From Campylobacteraceae bacterium (GTDB lineage: Bacteria; Campylobacterota; Campylobacteria; Campylobacterales; Sulfurospirillaceae), in NCBI GenBank assembly GCA_027013265.1, contig JALUXQ010000108.1, positions 1 to 13,321 on the forward strand: a DNA stretch of 13,321 nt. The letters run 5' to 3'. Numbering within the stretch: the stretch's first letter is position 1; each line of letters starts with the position of its first letter. Below are positions 6,699-13,321 of this stretch, piece after piece. Under the pieces are notes generated by a model. The model was not told the DNA's origin. It searched no databases and saw nothing but the letters and a program-made list of their open reading frames with translations. A program made the position numbers and the translations under genes.

Positions 6699-6704
6699 TA
6701 AAAT
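6699..6704 (+). promoter_or_regulatory. Candidate -10 box for acpP
   Basis: TAAAAT in the 55-bp fabG-acpP gap, preceded by TTTAGG and followed about 7 nt later by an A/T-rich start region. It would give acpP its own leader of about 20 nt with the strong AGGAG (6721-6725), fitting the high level at which acyl carrier protein is normally made. Confidence 0.4.
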
Positions 6705-6731
6705 GGTGAAAATTTTTTAAAGGAGTTAGTG

Positions 6732-6962
6732 ATGGCACTAATTGAAGAAGTAAAAGAAGTTGTTGTTGAGCAATTAAATGTAAATCCTGAAGAAGTAAAA
6801 GAAGAGTCAAAATTTGTTGAAGATTTAGGCGCTGATTCATTGGATGTTGTAGAGTTGGTTATGGCATTGGAAGAAAAATTTGATATAGAAATTCCTGATA
6901 CAGATGCTGAGAAAATAATCACAGTGAACGATGCTATAAAATACATTGAAGAGCACAAATAA
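6732..6962 (+). CDS. acpP: Acyl carrier protein
   Basis: This is a 76-residue acidic protein carrying acyl intermediates of fatty-acid synthesis on a 4'-phosphopantetheine arm. The attachment serine is Ser36 in GADSLDVVELVM, the classic DSL motif. Four helices typical of the family can be inferred, and the closing ...DAIKYIEEHK is usual. ATG at 6732 is preferred over the adjoining in-frame GTG at 6729 because AGGAG (6721-6725) then lies six bases upstream and the MALIEE start fits the family. A terminator-like hairpin follows the stop. Confidence 0.98.
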   Translation: MALIEEVKEVVVEQLNVNPEEVKEESKFVEDLGADSLDVVELVMALEEKFDIEIPDTDAEKIITVNDAIKYIEEHK

Positions 6963-6980
6963 AAATATAATTAATTTTTC

Positions 6981-7012
6981 GCACTAGGCATATATTGTCT
7001 AGTGCATTTTTT
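6981..7012 (+). terminator. Intrinsic terminator/attenuator between acpP and fabF
   Basis: The stem GCACTAG (6981-6987) / CTAGTGC (6999-7005) has an 11-nt loop and is followed by A and six T. It lies 18 bp after the acpP stop and 22 bp before fabF. Partial termination here would let acpP be expressed well above fabF-accA. Confidence 0.75.
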
Positions 7013-7034
7013 GAGTGAAAACTAAGGAGTAATT

Positions 7035-8243
7035 TTGAGAAGAGTAGTTGTTACAGGTTTAGGCATGATTAATTCAGTCGGTTTAGATAAAGAGAGTTCT
7101 TTTAAGGCTATAGTTGAAGGAAAATGTGGCATTAAAAGGATTAGTTCATTTGATACAACTAACCATTCGGTAAAAATTGCTGGTGAGATAGAGGGATTTG
7201 ATCCTAAAACTGTTATGAATCCAAAAGATGTTAAAAAAGCAGATAGGTTTATTCAATTGGGTATAAAAGCAGCTGCCGAAGCGATGGAAGATGCAAAATT
7301 TGACTCATTTGATGCAGATAGATTTGGAGTTAGCTCAGCTTCTGGTATCGGTGGACTCATAGCTATAGAAAAGAACTCTTTGGTTTGTGACGACAGAGGT
7401 CCAAGAAGAATATCTCCATTTTTTATCCCCTCAGCTCTAGTAAATATGCTTGGAGGTTTTGTTGCAATTGAGCACAAAATTAAAGGTCCAAATATATCTT
7501 CAGTAACTGCGTGTGCAGCTGGAACTCATGCTATAAGTGCAGCTGCCAAGACTATCATGATAGGTGGAGCTGATAAGATGCTTGTAGTTGGAGCAGAAGC
7601 TGCTATTTGCGCTGTTGGAGTTGGAGGATTTTCATCTATGAAAGCACTTTCAACTAGAAATGATGACCCAACTCATGCCTCTAGACCATTTGATAAAGAT
7701 AGAGATGGCTTTATCATTGGAGAAGGAGCAGGTGCGCTGATACTAGAGTCTCATGAAGATGCAGTAGCCAGAGATGCCCACATATATGGAGAGCTTGTTG
7801 GTTTTGGTGAAAGTGGTGATGCTTACCATATAACCACTCCTGAATTAGGTGGTGCATATCGCTCTATGAAAGCAGCATATGAGATGGCAGGATGTCCAAA
7901 TATCGACTATATAAATGCGCATGGAACAAGTACGGCAGCAAATGATAAAAATGAGACTGCTGCAGTTAAGATGCTTTTTGAAAAAGATATTCCTTTGATG
8001 AGTTCTACAAAAGGTCAGATAGGACACTGTTTGGGAGCAGCAGGAGCTATAGAAGCTGTTATATCATTGATGGCTATAAGAGATCAGATTTTACCTCCTA
8101 CTATAAACTATGAAACTCCAGATCCTGATTGTGATTTGGACTATATACCAAATAGGGCTAGAAAAGCAGATGTAAATATCGTCATGAGTAACTCTTTTGG
8201 CTTTGGTGGAACAAACGGATCAGTTATCTTTAAAAAGCTCTAG
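7035..8243 (+). CDS. fabF: 3-oxoacyl-[acyl-carrier-protein] synthase II
   Basis: FabF condenses malonyl-ACP with acyl-ACP, extending the chain by two carbons and helping set unsaturated chain length. The 402-residue protein (family about 410) has the catalytic triad Cys160 in SSVTACAAGTH, His295 in NAHGTSTAAND and His330 in KGQIGHCLGAAGA. The glycine-rich NSFGFGGTNGSVIF ends the chain. The start is TTG at 7035: AAGGAG (7024-7029) lies five bases upstream and the product begins with the family-typical RRVVVTGLG. accA follows after 9 bp, so the two are co-transcribed, probably by read-through of the acpP terminator. Confidence 0.97.
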   Translation: MRRVVVTGLGMINSVGLDKESSFKAIVEGKCGIKRISSFDTTNHSVKIAGEIEGFDPKTVMNPKDVKKADRFIQLGIKAAAEAMEDAKFDSFDADRFGVSSASGIGGLIAIEKNSLVCDDRGPRRISPFFIPSALVNMLGGFVAIEHKIKGPNISSVTACAAGTHAISAAAKTIMIGGADKMLVVGAEAAICAVGVGGFSSMKALSTRNDDPTHASRPFDKDRDGFIIGEGAGALILESHEDAVARDAHIYGELVGFGESGDAYHITTPELGGAYRSMKAAYEMAGCPNIDYINAHGTSTAANDKNETAAVKMLFEKDIPLMSSTKGQIGHCLGAAGAIEAVISLMAIRDQILPPTINYETPDPDCDLDYIPNRARKADVNIVMSNSFGFGGTNGSVIFKKL

Positions 8244-8252
8244 GGAGAGTAA

Positions 8253-9203
8253 ATGGCTACATATCTAGACTTTGAAAAAAGTATAAAAAACTTAGATGAA
8301 GATATATCAGATGCCAAGATAAAAGGCGATATATCAGCCGTTGAGATTTTACAAAAGAACCTTAAAAAAGAGATAGCAAAAGTATATAAAAACCTAAATG
8401 ATTATCAAAAATTACAACTTGCTCGTCATCCTGATCGTCCATATACGATGGACTATGTCAGGCTTATTTTAGAAGATGCTCACCAAATACATGGAGACAG
8501 AGCGTTTAGAGATGACCAAGCAATCCTCGCATTTTTAGGCTATATAGGTGGGAAAAAAGTTATACTTATCGGTCAGCAAAAGGGACGAGGGACAAAAAAT
8601 AAGTTAAAAAGAAACTTTGGCATGCCTCATCCTGAGGGATACAGAAAAGCTCTGCGTATCGCCAAAATGGCAGAAAAATTTGATATACCTATACTTTTTC
8701 TCATAGATACTCCAGGTGCATTTCCAGGTCTTGAAGCCGAAGAGAGAGGACAGAGTGAAGCGATAGCTAGAAACTTGTTTGAATTAAGTGATGTAAAGAC
8801 AAAAATGCTCTCTGTCGTTATCGGAGAGGGCGGAAGTGGTGGAGCTTTGGCGCTTGGTGTTGCAGATAAAATAGTGATGATGAGATACTCTGTTTTTTCT
8901 GTTATATCTCCAGAGGGGTGTGCAGCGATTCTTTGGAATGACCCGCTTAAGCAAGAGAGTGCTACGAAGGCCATGAAGATAACATCCGAGGACTTATACA
9001 AGATGAAGTTGGTTGATGATGTTCTCGATGAGCCGATTATTGGAGCTCACAGAGATAAAGTGGCTGCCGCAAATGTTATAAAAGAGTATTTCTTAAATTT
9101 TATAGATGAGATGGATAAGATAAGCCCAGAAGAGAGAGTTAAAAGAAGAGTCGAAAAAATATTGTCCGTCGGTGCTTATAAAGATACTTCTAGCCCGATT
9201 TAA
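8253..9203 (+). CDS. accA: Acetyl-CoA carboxylase, carboxyltransferase subunit alpha
   Basis: AccA and AccD form the carboxyltransferase that moves the carboxyl group from biotin to acetyl-CoA, giving malonyl-CoA for the FabF reaction. The 316-residue length matches the family. An N-terminal helical part is followed by LARHPDRPYT, HGDRAFRDD, GQQKGRGT, MPHPEGYRKALR, DTPGAFPG, GEGGSGGALALG (oxyanion loop) and SVISPEGCAAILW. Its start is preceded by AGGGAGAG. No accB, accC or accD is in the window, as is usual for dispersed acc genes. The last codons and stop are part of the 28-bp palindrome that follows. Confidence 0.98.
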   Translation: MATYLDFEKSIKNLDEDISDAKIKGDISAVEILQKNLKKEIAKVYKNLNDYQKLQLARHPDRPYTMDYVRLILEDAHQIHGDRAFRDDQAILAFLGYIGGKKVILIGQQKGRGTKNKLKRNFGMPHPEGYRKALRIAKMAEKFDIPILFLIDTPGAFPGLEAEERGQSEAIARNLFELSDVKTKMLSVVIGEGGSGGALALGVADKIVMMRYSVFSVISPEGCAAILWNDPLKQESATKAMKITSEDLYKMKLVDDVLDEPIIGAHRDKVAAANVIKEYFLNFIDEMDKISPEERVKRRVEKILSVGAYKDTSSPI

Positions 9204-9215
9204 ATCGGGCTAGAA
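9188..9215. terminator. 28-bp perfect palindrome, bidirectional terminator of accA/petC
   Basis: Bases 9188-9201 and 9202-9215 are perfectly complementary (TTCTAGCCCGATTT on each strand). The palindrome includes the last codons and the TAA stop of accA and lies between the converging accA and petC ends. The T-run is poor (ATATTT on plus), so termination strength is uncertain. As DNA it could also form a cruciform. Confidence 0.6.
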
Positions 9216-9216
9216 T

Positions 9217-9234
9217 ATTTACACTAATGTAAAT
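9217..9234 (-). terminator. Small A/T hairpin at the petC end
   Basis: A perfect 7-bp stem ATTTACA/TGTAAAT with a 4-nt loop covers the petC stop (9224-9226). It is weak on its own; together with the neighbouring 28-bp palindrome it may end the petABC transcript. Confidence 0.35.
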
Positions 9235-10174
9235 CTTTCCATAGTGATTTTTTCCACAATAGTGCTAGTATTGTAAATATTACAAAGAAGCCTATCACCT
9301 TTATACCTAATGATTCACGAGCTGGTTTGCTCGGATCTCCAGTCTCTTCTAGGTATGACATAACTTTTTCATATCCCTCTTTTGTCAGACCAACTCTTGG
9401 CATTGCAGTACCTTTTAGTTGGCTTTGAGGATTTTCTACGAAAGTTTTCATAAAGCCTTCACTTCTTGCTCTTATCATGATAGAGAGGTCAGGAGGAAGT
9501 TTGCCCATATATTTTGCTAGGTAAGATTGGTACTCTGCAAATTTTGTTTTAAATTTTAGAAGATCAACGTCCTGATTTGTAACAATATTTGATTTGGTTT
9601 TTGGAACAAAGCCTATTTGAGTCCATTTCCCATATCTGTTTGCATGACACCTACCGCAACTTGCAGTATAAGCCTCTTTTGGAGTTATCTCTTTTGAAGC
9701 TATAGATTTAAGGTAAGCTACCATATCAGCTACTTCTTGATCTCTATCTCCGCCTGCACCAGCAAAACTTGGCATAGGAAAAAATCTAGTCTTTCCATCA
9801 AACTTATGCTCTAACTTCATAGCTTTCACAGGATTTTTAATCATTTCAGCCAAAAATCTCTCATCAAGCATTGCTCCTACATTACTAAGGTCAGGTGGAT
9901 TTACACCAAAGCTTGAGGCAGCTGCATTTGGATCCATTGGGGCTAGAATACCTTTGGATTTTATACTGTGGCATCCAAGGCATGCGCCTGCTCCCTTGAT
10001 AAGGGCTTCACCTCTTTTTACATCTCCAACTTTTGATAGGGTTGGTAAATCACTATACGCAAAATTTTTATCTTCTACATGTTTGTGCATTTTGCTGTGC
10101 GCAAAAGGCTCCACTCCCCAATATGTGAGAAGTGCAAAAAATACAACTATTAACAGTATCCTTAACTCTTTCAT
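9224..10174 (-). CDS. petC: Diheme cytochrome c subunit of cytochrome bc complex
   Basis: This is the electron-accepting cytochrome of the quinol:cytochrome c oxidoreductase, membrane-bound with heme domains in the periplasm. The 316-residue product has an N-terminal signal/anchor helix (about 5-20), two c-type heme sites, CLGCH (65-69) and CGRCH (173-177), Met-containing loops FFPMPSF and GTAMPRVG that can supply axial ligands, and a C-terminal membrane helix (about 292-308). Classical cytochrome c1 has one heme; the diheme form is known in Campylobacterota. ATG at 10174 is chosen because it shares one base with the petB stop (TAATG) and has GGGGG upstream; a longer frame to 10228 would overlap petB with non-family sequence. 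Confidence 0.93.
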   Translation of the reverse strand: MKELRILLIVVFFALLTYWGVEPFAHSKMHKHVEDKNFAYSDLPTLSKVGDVKRGEALIKGAGACLGCHSIKSKGILAPMDPNAAASSFGVNPPDLSNVGAMLDERFLAEMIKNPVKAMKLEHKFDGKTRFFPMPSFAGAGGDRDQEVADMVAYLKSIASKEITPKEAYTASCGRCHANRYGKWTQIGFVPKTKSNIVTNQDVDLLKFKTKFAEYQSYLAKYMGKLPPDLSIMIRARSEGFMKTFVENPQSQLKGTAMPRVGLTKEGYEKVMSYLEETGDPSKPARESLGIKVIGFFVIFTILALLWKKSLWKDLH

Positions 10175-11397
10175 TATCTGCCCCCTATCGGTTTTTCTAA
10201 CTTGGTGACTATCGGTAGTGATATCCACAGCAATATAAAGAAGCTTGCAGCAATTGTGCCATACGTTGTATATACTCCAACAGGTGGTAGTTTACCAAGT
10301 ATTGTAAGAGTAATCATTGTGATAAGCAGTAACCAAAACCATATCTTAAATATGCCTCTTTTACTTGCTGGCGCAACATTTGGACTTCTGTCTAAAAACG
10401 GAAGAAGCAGATAGATTACTTGTGCAAAACCAAAAGCAATAAGACCTGGATTTTTTGGAAATGGTCTTAGAACTTCGTAGCTCCACAAGAAGTACCACTC
10501 AGGGTAGATGTGAGTAGGAGTTTTTAGCCCATTTGCAGGATCAAAATTAACTGGATCCATAGCAAATTCATAGTGATAAAATACCAAATAAGAGAAGAAA
10601 ATCATATAGCACCCTAAGATTAAGATATCTTTACTTAAGAAGTCAAATTGAAATCTTATGACTTTAGAGTGTTTTGTATCTCCAGAAAGATACTTTTCAC
10701 TCTCCTCTTTAAAGTCAATCTCTTCACCATCTTGATTGTTAACATGTGGAACTCTAAGAGATGCAAAGTGAAGCAAAATCAAAGCCATTATAGCCAATGG
10801 AAGAAGCAGAACATGAAGCATAAAAAATCTTGTCAAGTATGCATCTCCCGGAACATAACCACCTCTTATCCACTCAACTAATCCATTTAGATTTAAAGCC
10901 CCTAGACTAAAGATGTTTGTGATAACCATACCTGCCCAGTAACTCATCTGCCCCCATGGAAGCATATATCCGCTAAAAGCTTCAGCAGAAAAGGTGACAA
11001 AAAGAAGCATACCAGAGATCCAAATCATCTCTCTACCCTTTTTATAACTACCATAATATATACCTGTAAACATGTGTATATATATGATAAGAAATACAAC
11101 AGAGGCAGCTACGCCATGAATATGTCTCCAGAGCCAACCATAACCGACTTGACTCATGATAGTATAGTTTACACTATCAAATGCCAATTTTGTATCTGGT
11201 TTGTAATACATCAGTAGAAAAATACCAGAAATAACCAGCATACCAAAAGTGACTGCCAAAATCATACCCATTGCCCATAAAAAATTTATATTTTTAGGTA
11301 TCCAATACTCTGTTGCTAAAGCCTTCTTAACAGCATCAACTGCTAGTCTTTGGTTTAGCCAATCATGGATACTTGTTGCTTTTGTAAAATGTGCCAT
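10174..11397 (-). CDS. petB: Cytochrome b subunit of quinol:cytochrome c oxidoreductase
   Basis: This 407-residue, full-length cytochrome b joins the b6-like and subunit IV-like halves. It holds two b-type hemes and both quinone sites in the inner membrane. The first His pair is His94 and His108 (HIHGVAAS...YIHMFTG), with 13 residues between. The second is His195 and His210 (FFMLHVLL...LLHFASL), with 14 between, a spacing known from cytochrome b6 rather than mitochondrial-type b. LPWGQMSYWAG and the Qo-site PEWYFLWSYEVLRPFPKN are present, with hydrophobic helices throughout. ATG at 11397 is preceded by AAGGGAGG. The gene lies 10 bp after petA and overlaps petC by one base. Confidence 0.96.
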   Translation of the reverse strand: MAHFTKATSIHDWLNQRLAVDAVKKALATEYWIPKNINFLWAMGMILAVTFGMLVISGIFLLMYYKPDTKLAFDSVNYTIMSQVGYGWLWRHIHGVAASVVFLIIYIHMFTGIYYGSYKKGREMIWISGMLLFVTFSAEAFSGYMLPWGQMSYWAGMVITNIFSLGALNLNGLVEWIRGGYVPGDAYLTRFFMLHVLLLPLAIMALILLHFASLRVPHVNNQDGEEIDFKEESEKYLSGDTKHSKVIRFQFDFLSKDILILGCYMIFFSYLVFYHYEFAMDPVNFDPANGLKTPTHIYPEWYFLWSYEVLRPFPKNPGLIAFGFAQVIYLLLPFLDRSPNVAPASKRGIFKIWFWLLLITMITLTILGKLPPVGVYTTYGTIAASFFILLWISLPIVTKLEKPIGGR

Positions 11398-11407
11398 CGA
11401 TCCTCCC

Positions 11408-11917
11408 TTATACTGTTAAGCCAGCGGCTTTCATTTTTTTGAATGTTTCACCCTCTTCACCAAGAACCACCTTTGTTCCATCTACTTTAAAAGGTGGAAT
11501 ATGTAAAGGTATCGGAGGAGGAGCTTTTAACACACGACCTGCTGTATCAAACTGTCCACCGTGACAAGCACAGATAAATTTCTTCTTTTTTGGGTAATAA
11601 GAAGGAATACAACCAAGATGAGTACAAAGACCGATCGTGATAAGAAATCTATCTTTGCCTATTATAATATCTCTATCATCTTTTTTCATGTCAGCTGTTT
11701 TTTTCAAGATAAATATAGGTTTACCTCTCCATTTTTCTATATTTAAGACATTTGGTTGTGCACCGCTCACATCTATAGTTGTAAATCCTGCAGATTTGAT
11801 ACTTGGAAGTGGATCCCAAGTTCGTTTAGCCGCACCAAGAACCGCTATACCACCAAGAGTAGTAAAGCCACCAAGGGCAAGACCCAAGAAGTCTCTTCTC
11901 TCATTTTTTACTGCCAT
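11408..11917 (-). CDS. petA: Rieske [2Fe-2S] iron-sulfur protein
   Basis: The Rieske subunit takes the first electron from quinol at the Qo site and hands it to the cytochrome c subunit. The 169-residue protein begins with a twin-arginine signal (RRDFLGLALGG, Arg7-Arg8) and hydrophobic segment, which stays as membrane anchor in this family. The cluster ligands are visible in LCTHLGC (98-103) and CACHGGQFD (Cys116 and His119 as ligands, with Cys118 and Cys103 forming the disulfide). A Pro-rich loop (APPPIPLHIPP) follows. The ATG at 11917 has AAAGGA eight bases upstream. It is the first gene of petABC. Confidence 0.96.
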   Translation of the reverse strand: MAVKNERRDFLGLALGGFTTLGGIAVLGAAKRTWDPLPSIKSAGFTTIDVSGAQPNVLNIEKWRGKPIFILKKTADMKKDDRDIIIGKDRFLITIGLCTHLGCIPSYYPKKKKFICACHGGQFDTAGRVLKAPPPIPLHIPPFKVDGTKVVLGEEGETFKKMKAAGLTV

Positions 11918-11969
11918 CTCTATCCTTTCAATTTCAGTTTACCTATTCTATCTAATTTTATTTTAAATT

Positions 11970-11975
11970 AGTATA
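11970..11975 (-). promoter_or_regulatory. Candidate -10 box for petABC
   Basis: TATACT on the minus strand, with an alternative GATAAT at 11980-11985. A start near 11963 would give a leader of about 46 nt containing a weak A/T stem (11952-11958 with 11965-11971). The 129-bp gap 11918-12046 holds nothing else that I recognise. Confidence 0.35.
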
Positions 11976-12046
11976 AGCCATTATCGTACATAGAAATTTT
12001 AGCTAAATAGTATCCTTATACTGCAACAAGTCTAGTGGAATAAAAA

Positions 12047-12526
12047 CTATTTTTTTGTTTGAAATTCAAATATAGCACCAACGCTTTTTGATGTTTTGTC
12101 TGCTATGATGTTGGCATTCCAAATCATATCACCAACTACACATGTTGGCAGTATAACCTCACCTTCGTATGTATTTTTTTTGATTTTTTTTAGAGATTTT
12201 TCTATGAGACCCATATTCATGTTTACTGCAAAAACTTTTAGAGATAGAGTTTTTGTCTTTATGCCCTGAGTCGTTACTGTCAGTTTGATAGGTTTTTTAA
12301 GTGGTATCTCTTTTGGGTTTATACTAAGGCTTATAATACTTCCATCTTTTAGCTTGACGCTACATGTTGATTTATGTAGATCGCAATCTCTGTTTTGTTT
12401 GACAAAACTTGTGCTTCCAACATACCATCTATAGATATCGCTTGAACTTATCAAAAAATACGCCAAAATTGCAGAAAGCGCAATAACTTCGAGTGCAAGT
12501 AGTTTATAAATTTTTTTTATTTTCAT
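12047..12526 (-). CDS. Membrane-anchored periplasmic protein, FixH/YtkA-like (uncertain)
   Basis: This gene is not firmly recognised. The product has a short basic N-terminus, one membrane helix (about 9-26), then a periplasmic, probably beta-rich domain. NMNMG (102-106) followed by a Tyr-x-Gly-x-Val strand and ILPTC...MIWNANI resembles the FixH/YtkA-like fold, linked in other bacteria to cytochrome oxidase assembly. Three cysteines (48, 55, 129) and the two methionines of NMNMG could bind a metal such as copper or form a disulfide; this is inference. The start is unclear: ATG at 12526 gives a clean signal-anchor (159 aa) but has AGG directly abutting it, and in-frame ATGs at 12556 and 12586 would add 10 or 20 residues. 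The gene precedes petA on the same strand with a 129-bp gap, so it probably has a separate transcript. Confidence 0.65.
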   Translation of the reverse strand: MKIKKIYKLLALEVIALSAILAYFLISSSDIYRWYVGSTSFVKQNRDCDLHKSTCSVKLKDGSIISLSINPKEIPLKKPIKLTVTTQGIKTKTLSLKVFAVNMNMGLIEKSLKKIKKNTYEGEVILPTCVVGDMIWNANIIADKTSKSVGAIFEFQTKK

Positions 12527-12607
12527 CCTATCATTGTAGCGTTTAAGGATTAAATTCATATTAAAACCAATATCATATTTTATCATATTTTTGACAGCTT
12601 ACTTAAA

Positions 12608-12613
12608 GTTATA
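12608..12613 (-). promoter_or_regulatory. Candidate -10 box for the FixH-like gene
   Basis: TATAAC on the minus strand in the divergent gap between the FixH-like gene and the nuoG-like gene. A start near 12601 is possible with either upstream ATG of that gene. This rests on sequence and position only. Confidence 0.3.
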
Positions 12614-12619
12614 GCTCGG

Positions 12620-12625
12620 TAAAAT
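12620..12625 (+). promoter_or_regulatory. Candidate -10 box for the nuoG-like gene
   Basis: TAAAAT preceded by CGG, with a predicted start near 12632 and an AAGG (12640-12643) before the ATG at 12656. A TTGACA at 12591-12596 lies 23 bp upstream, too far for a standard -35 of this box. Confidence 0.35.
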
Positions 12626-12655
12626 ACTAAAAAACAAATAAGGTTTGATAATCTG

Positions 12656-13321
12656 ATGGCAATAATAACAGTCGATGGCAAAGAGTTTAATGTCAAAGAG
12701 AATGCACTGCTTATTGATGAGCTTTTGGCAAATGATATAGATGTACCCCATTTCTGTTATCATCCAGCTCTTGGAAAAGATGGCAATTGCAGGATGTGTA
12801 TGGTAGAAATTGAGGGACAAAAAAGACCTCAGATAGCTTGCGATACACAGGTACAAGAGGGCATGATTATCCGTACAAAAGGTGAAAATATTGCTAGAGT
12901 AAAGAGACAAATGTTAGAGCTCGAACTCGTAAATCACCCGATAGATTGTCCTATTTGTGACCAAGCTGGTGAGTGTTCCTTGCAAAATTTTTATATGCAA
13001 ACTGGTCTATATGACAGCAGAGTTGATGTCGAAAAAAACAGAAAACAAAAACATGTAGATTTGGGTGCAAATGTTATGCTTGACCAAGAGAGATGTGTGC
13101 TTTGTACAAGGTGTGTAAGGTTTACATCAAACATAACAAAAACTCATGAATTAGGTGTCGTTGTTAGAAATGACCACTCCTTTATATCCACATTTCCAGG
13201 CACTAAACTATCAAATCCGTATGCTATGAATGTTATAGATTTATGTCCTGTGGGGGCTTTGACTAGTAAAGATTTTAGATTTCACCAAAGAGTTTGGTTT
13301 TTAAAGCCACAAGAGGCGATA
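12656..13321 (+). CDS. nuoG: NADH-quinone oxidoreductase subunit G-like protein, N-terminal part (3' end outside window)
   Basis: The frame is open to the right edge; 222 residues are visible. They form the ferredoxin-like N-terminal part of NuoG with all expected ligands: [2Fe-2S] Cys34, Cys45, Cys48, Cys62; the His-Cys3 cluster His94, Cys98, Cys101, Cys107 (HPIDCPICDQAGEC); and [4Fe-4S] Cys147, Cys150, Cys153, Cys197 (CVLCTRC and DLCPVGALTSK). NuoG passes electrons towards quinone in the peripheral arm of complex I. NAD-reducing hydrogenase HoxU and some formate dehydrogenase subunits share this domain, but CPVGALTSKDFRF and the sequence after it favour NuoG. The start ATG follows AAGG at a rather long 12-base spacing. 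No nuoA-F genes are upstream; the gene appears to open a transcript, divergent from the FixH-like gene. Confidence 0.88.
   Translation, partial: MAIITVDGKEFNVKENALLIDELLANDIDVPHFCYHPALGKDGNCRMCMVEIEGQKRPQIACDTQVQEGMIIRTKGENIARVKRQMLELELVNHPIDCPICDQAGECSLQNFYMQTGLYDSRVDVEKNRKQKHVDLGANVMLDQERCVLCTRCVRFTSNITKTHELGVVVRNDHSFISTFPGTKLSNPYAMNVIDLCPVGALTSKDFRFHQRVWFLKPQEAI

Noticed and set aside
6729..6731. GTG at 6729 as acpP start
   Set aside because: The adjacent ATG at 6732 has better spacing to AGGAG and gives the usual N-terminus.
10175..10228. Upstream start of petC at 10228
   Set aside because: The 18 additional residues are antifunctional overlap with petB; the ATG at 10174 couples to the petB stop and starts the signal/anchor helix.
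12005..12052. 7-bp inverted repeat AAATAGT/ACTATTT around the stop of the FixH-like gene as a terminator
   Set aside because: The stem is pure A/T apart from one G-C pair and has a 34-nt loop, so it is too weak to call.
1..13321. CRISPR array, prophage, toxin-antitoxin or transposase genes
   Set aside because: No regularly spaced repeats and no proteins of these families were seen on either strand.

Overview
The window looks like chromosomal DNA of a member of the Campylobacterota (the former Epsilonproteobacteria), probably a free-living Sulfurimonas-, Sulfurospirillum- or Arcobacter-like organism. The evidence is the low-GC, A/T-rich codon use, a divergent mraY-murD / gpmI arrangement followed by fabG-acpP-fabF-accA, and a Rieske/cytochrome b/diheme cytochrome c operon of the type known in this group. 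Genus-level placement is inference; no 16S or other marker lies in the window.

Layout. 2-922 (+) is the C-terminal part of a membrane sensor histidine kinase cut by the left edge. It converges on a LysE/ArgO-type amino-acid exporter gene (1172-1780, -) that lacks a normal start codon. The convergent gap holds a 271-bp nested inverted-repeat element (926-1196). Next come tRNA-Phe (1806-1881, -), two related palindromic elements (1884-1943 and 2057-2115), and the peptidoglycan-precursor pair mraY-murD (-). Divergent from mraY runs gpmI-fabG-acpP-fabF-accA (4438-9203, +): an independent phosphoglycerate mutase followed by a fatty-acid synthesis block. A terminator hairpin separates acpP from fabF. 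accA converges on petABC (11917 to 9224, -), which encodes a cytochrome bc complex. Upstream of petA on the same strand is a small membrane-anchored protein of uncertain, FixH/YtkA-like type. Divergent from it, a NuoG-like iron-sulfur subunit begins at 12656 and runs off the right edge.

How the genes fit together. mraY and murD overlap by 4 nt and act on lipid I formation and D-Glu addition to UDP-MurNAc-Ala. AccA contributes malonyl-CoA; AcpP carries the acyl chain, FabF elongates it and FabG reduces it. PetABC passes electrons from (mena)quinol to c-type cytochromes, and the NuoG-like subunit belongs to a complex I-type quinone reductase, so the right end is respiratory.

The least ordinary parts are non-coding. 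The element at 926-1196 has a 34-bp perfect inverted repeat enclosing two ~97-nt hairpins that share an apex, and it is bordered by TA dinucleotides. A 59-bp near-perfect palindrome sits at the murD end, with a decayed, oppositely oriented copy 113 bp away that abuts tRNA-Phe. Both intact elements supply the final codons and stop codon of the neighbouring gene. Removing each element at its TA borders gives plausible alternative C-termini, which suggests MITE-like insertions at gene ends. No CRISPR array, transposase gene, prophage or toxin-antitoxin pair is visible.
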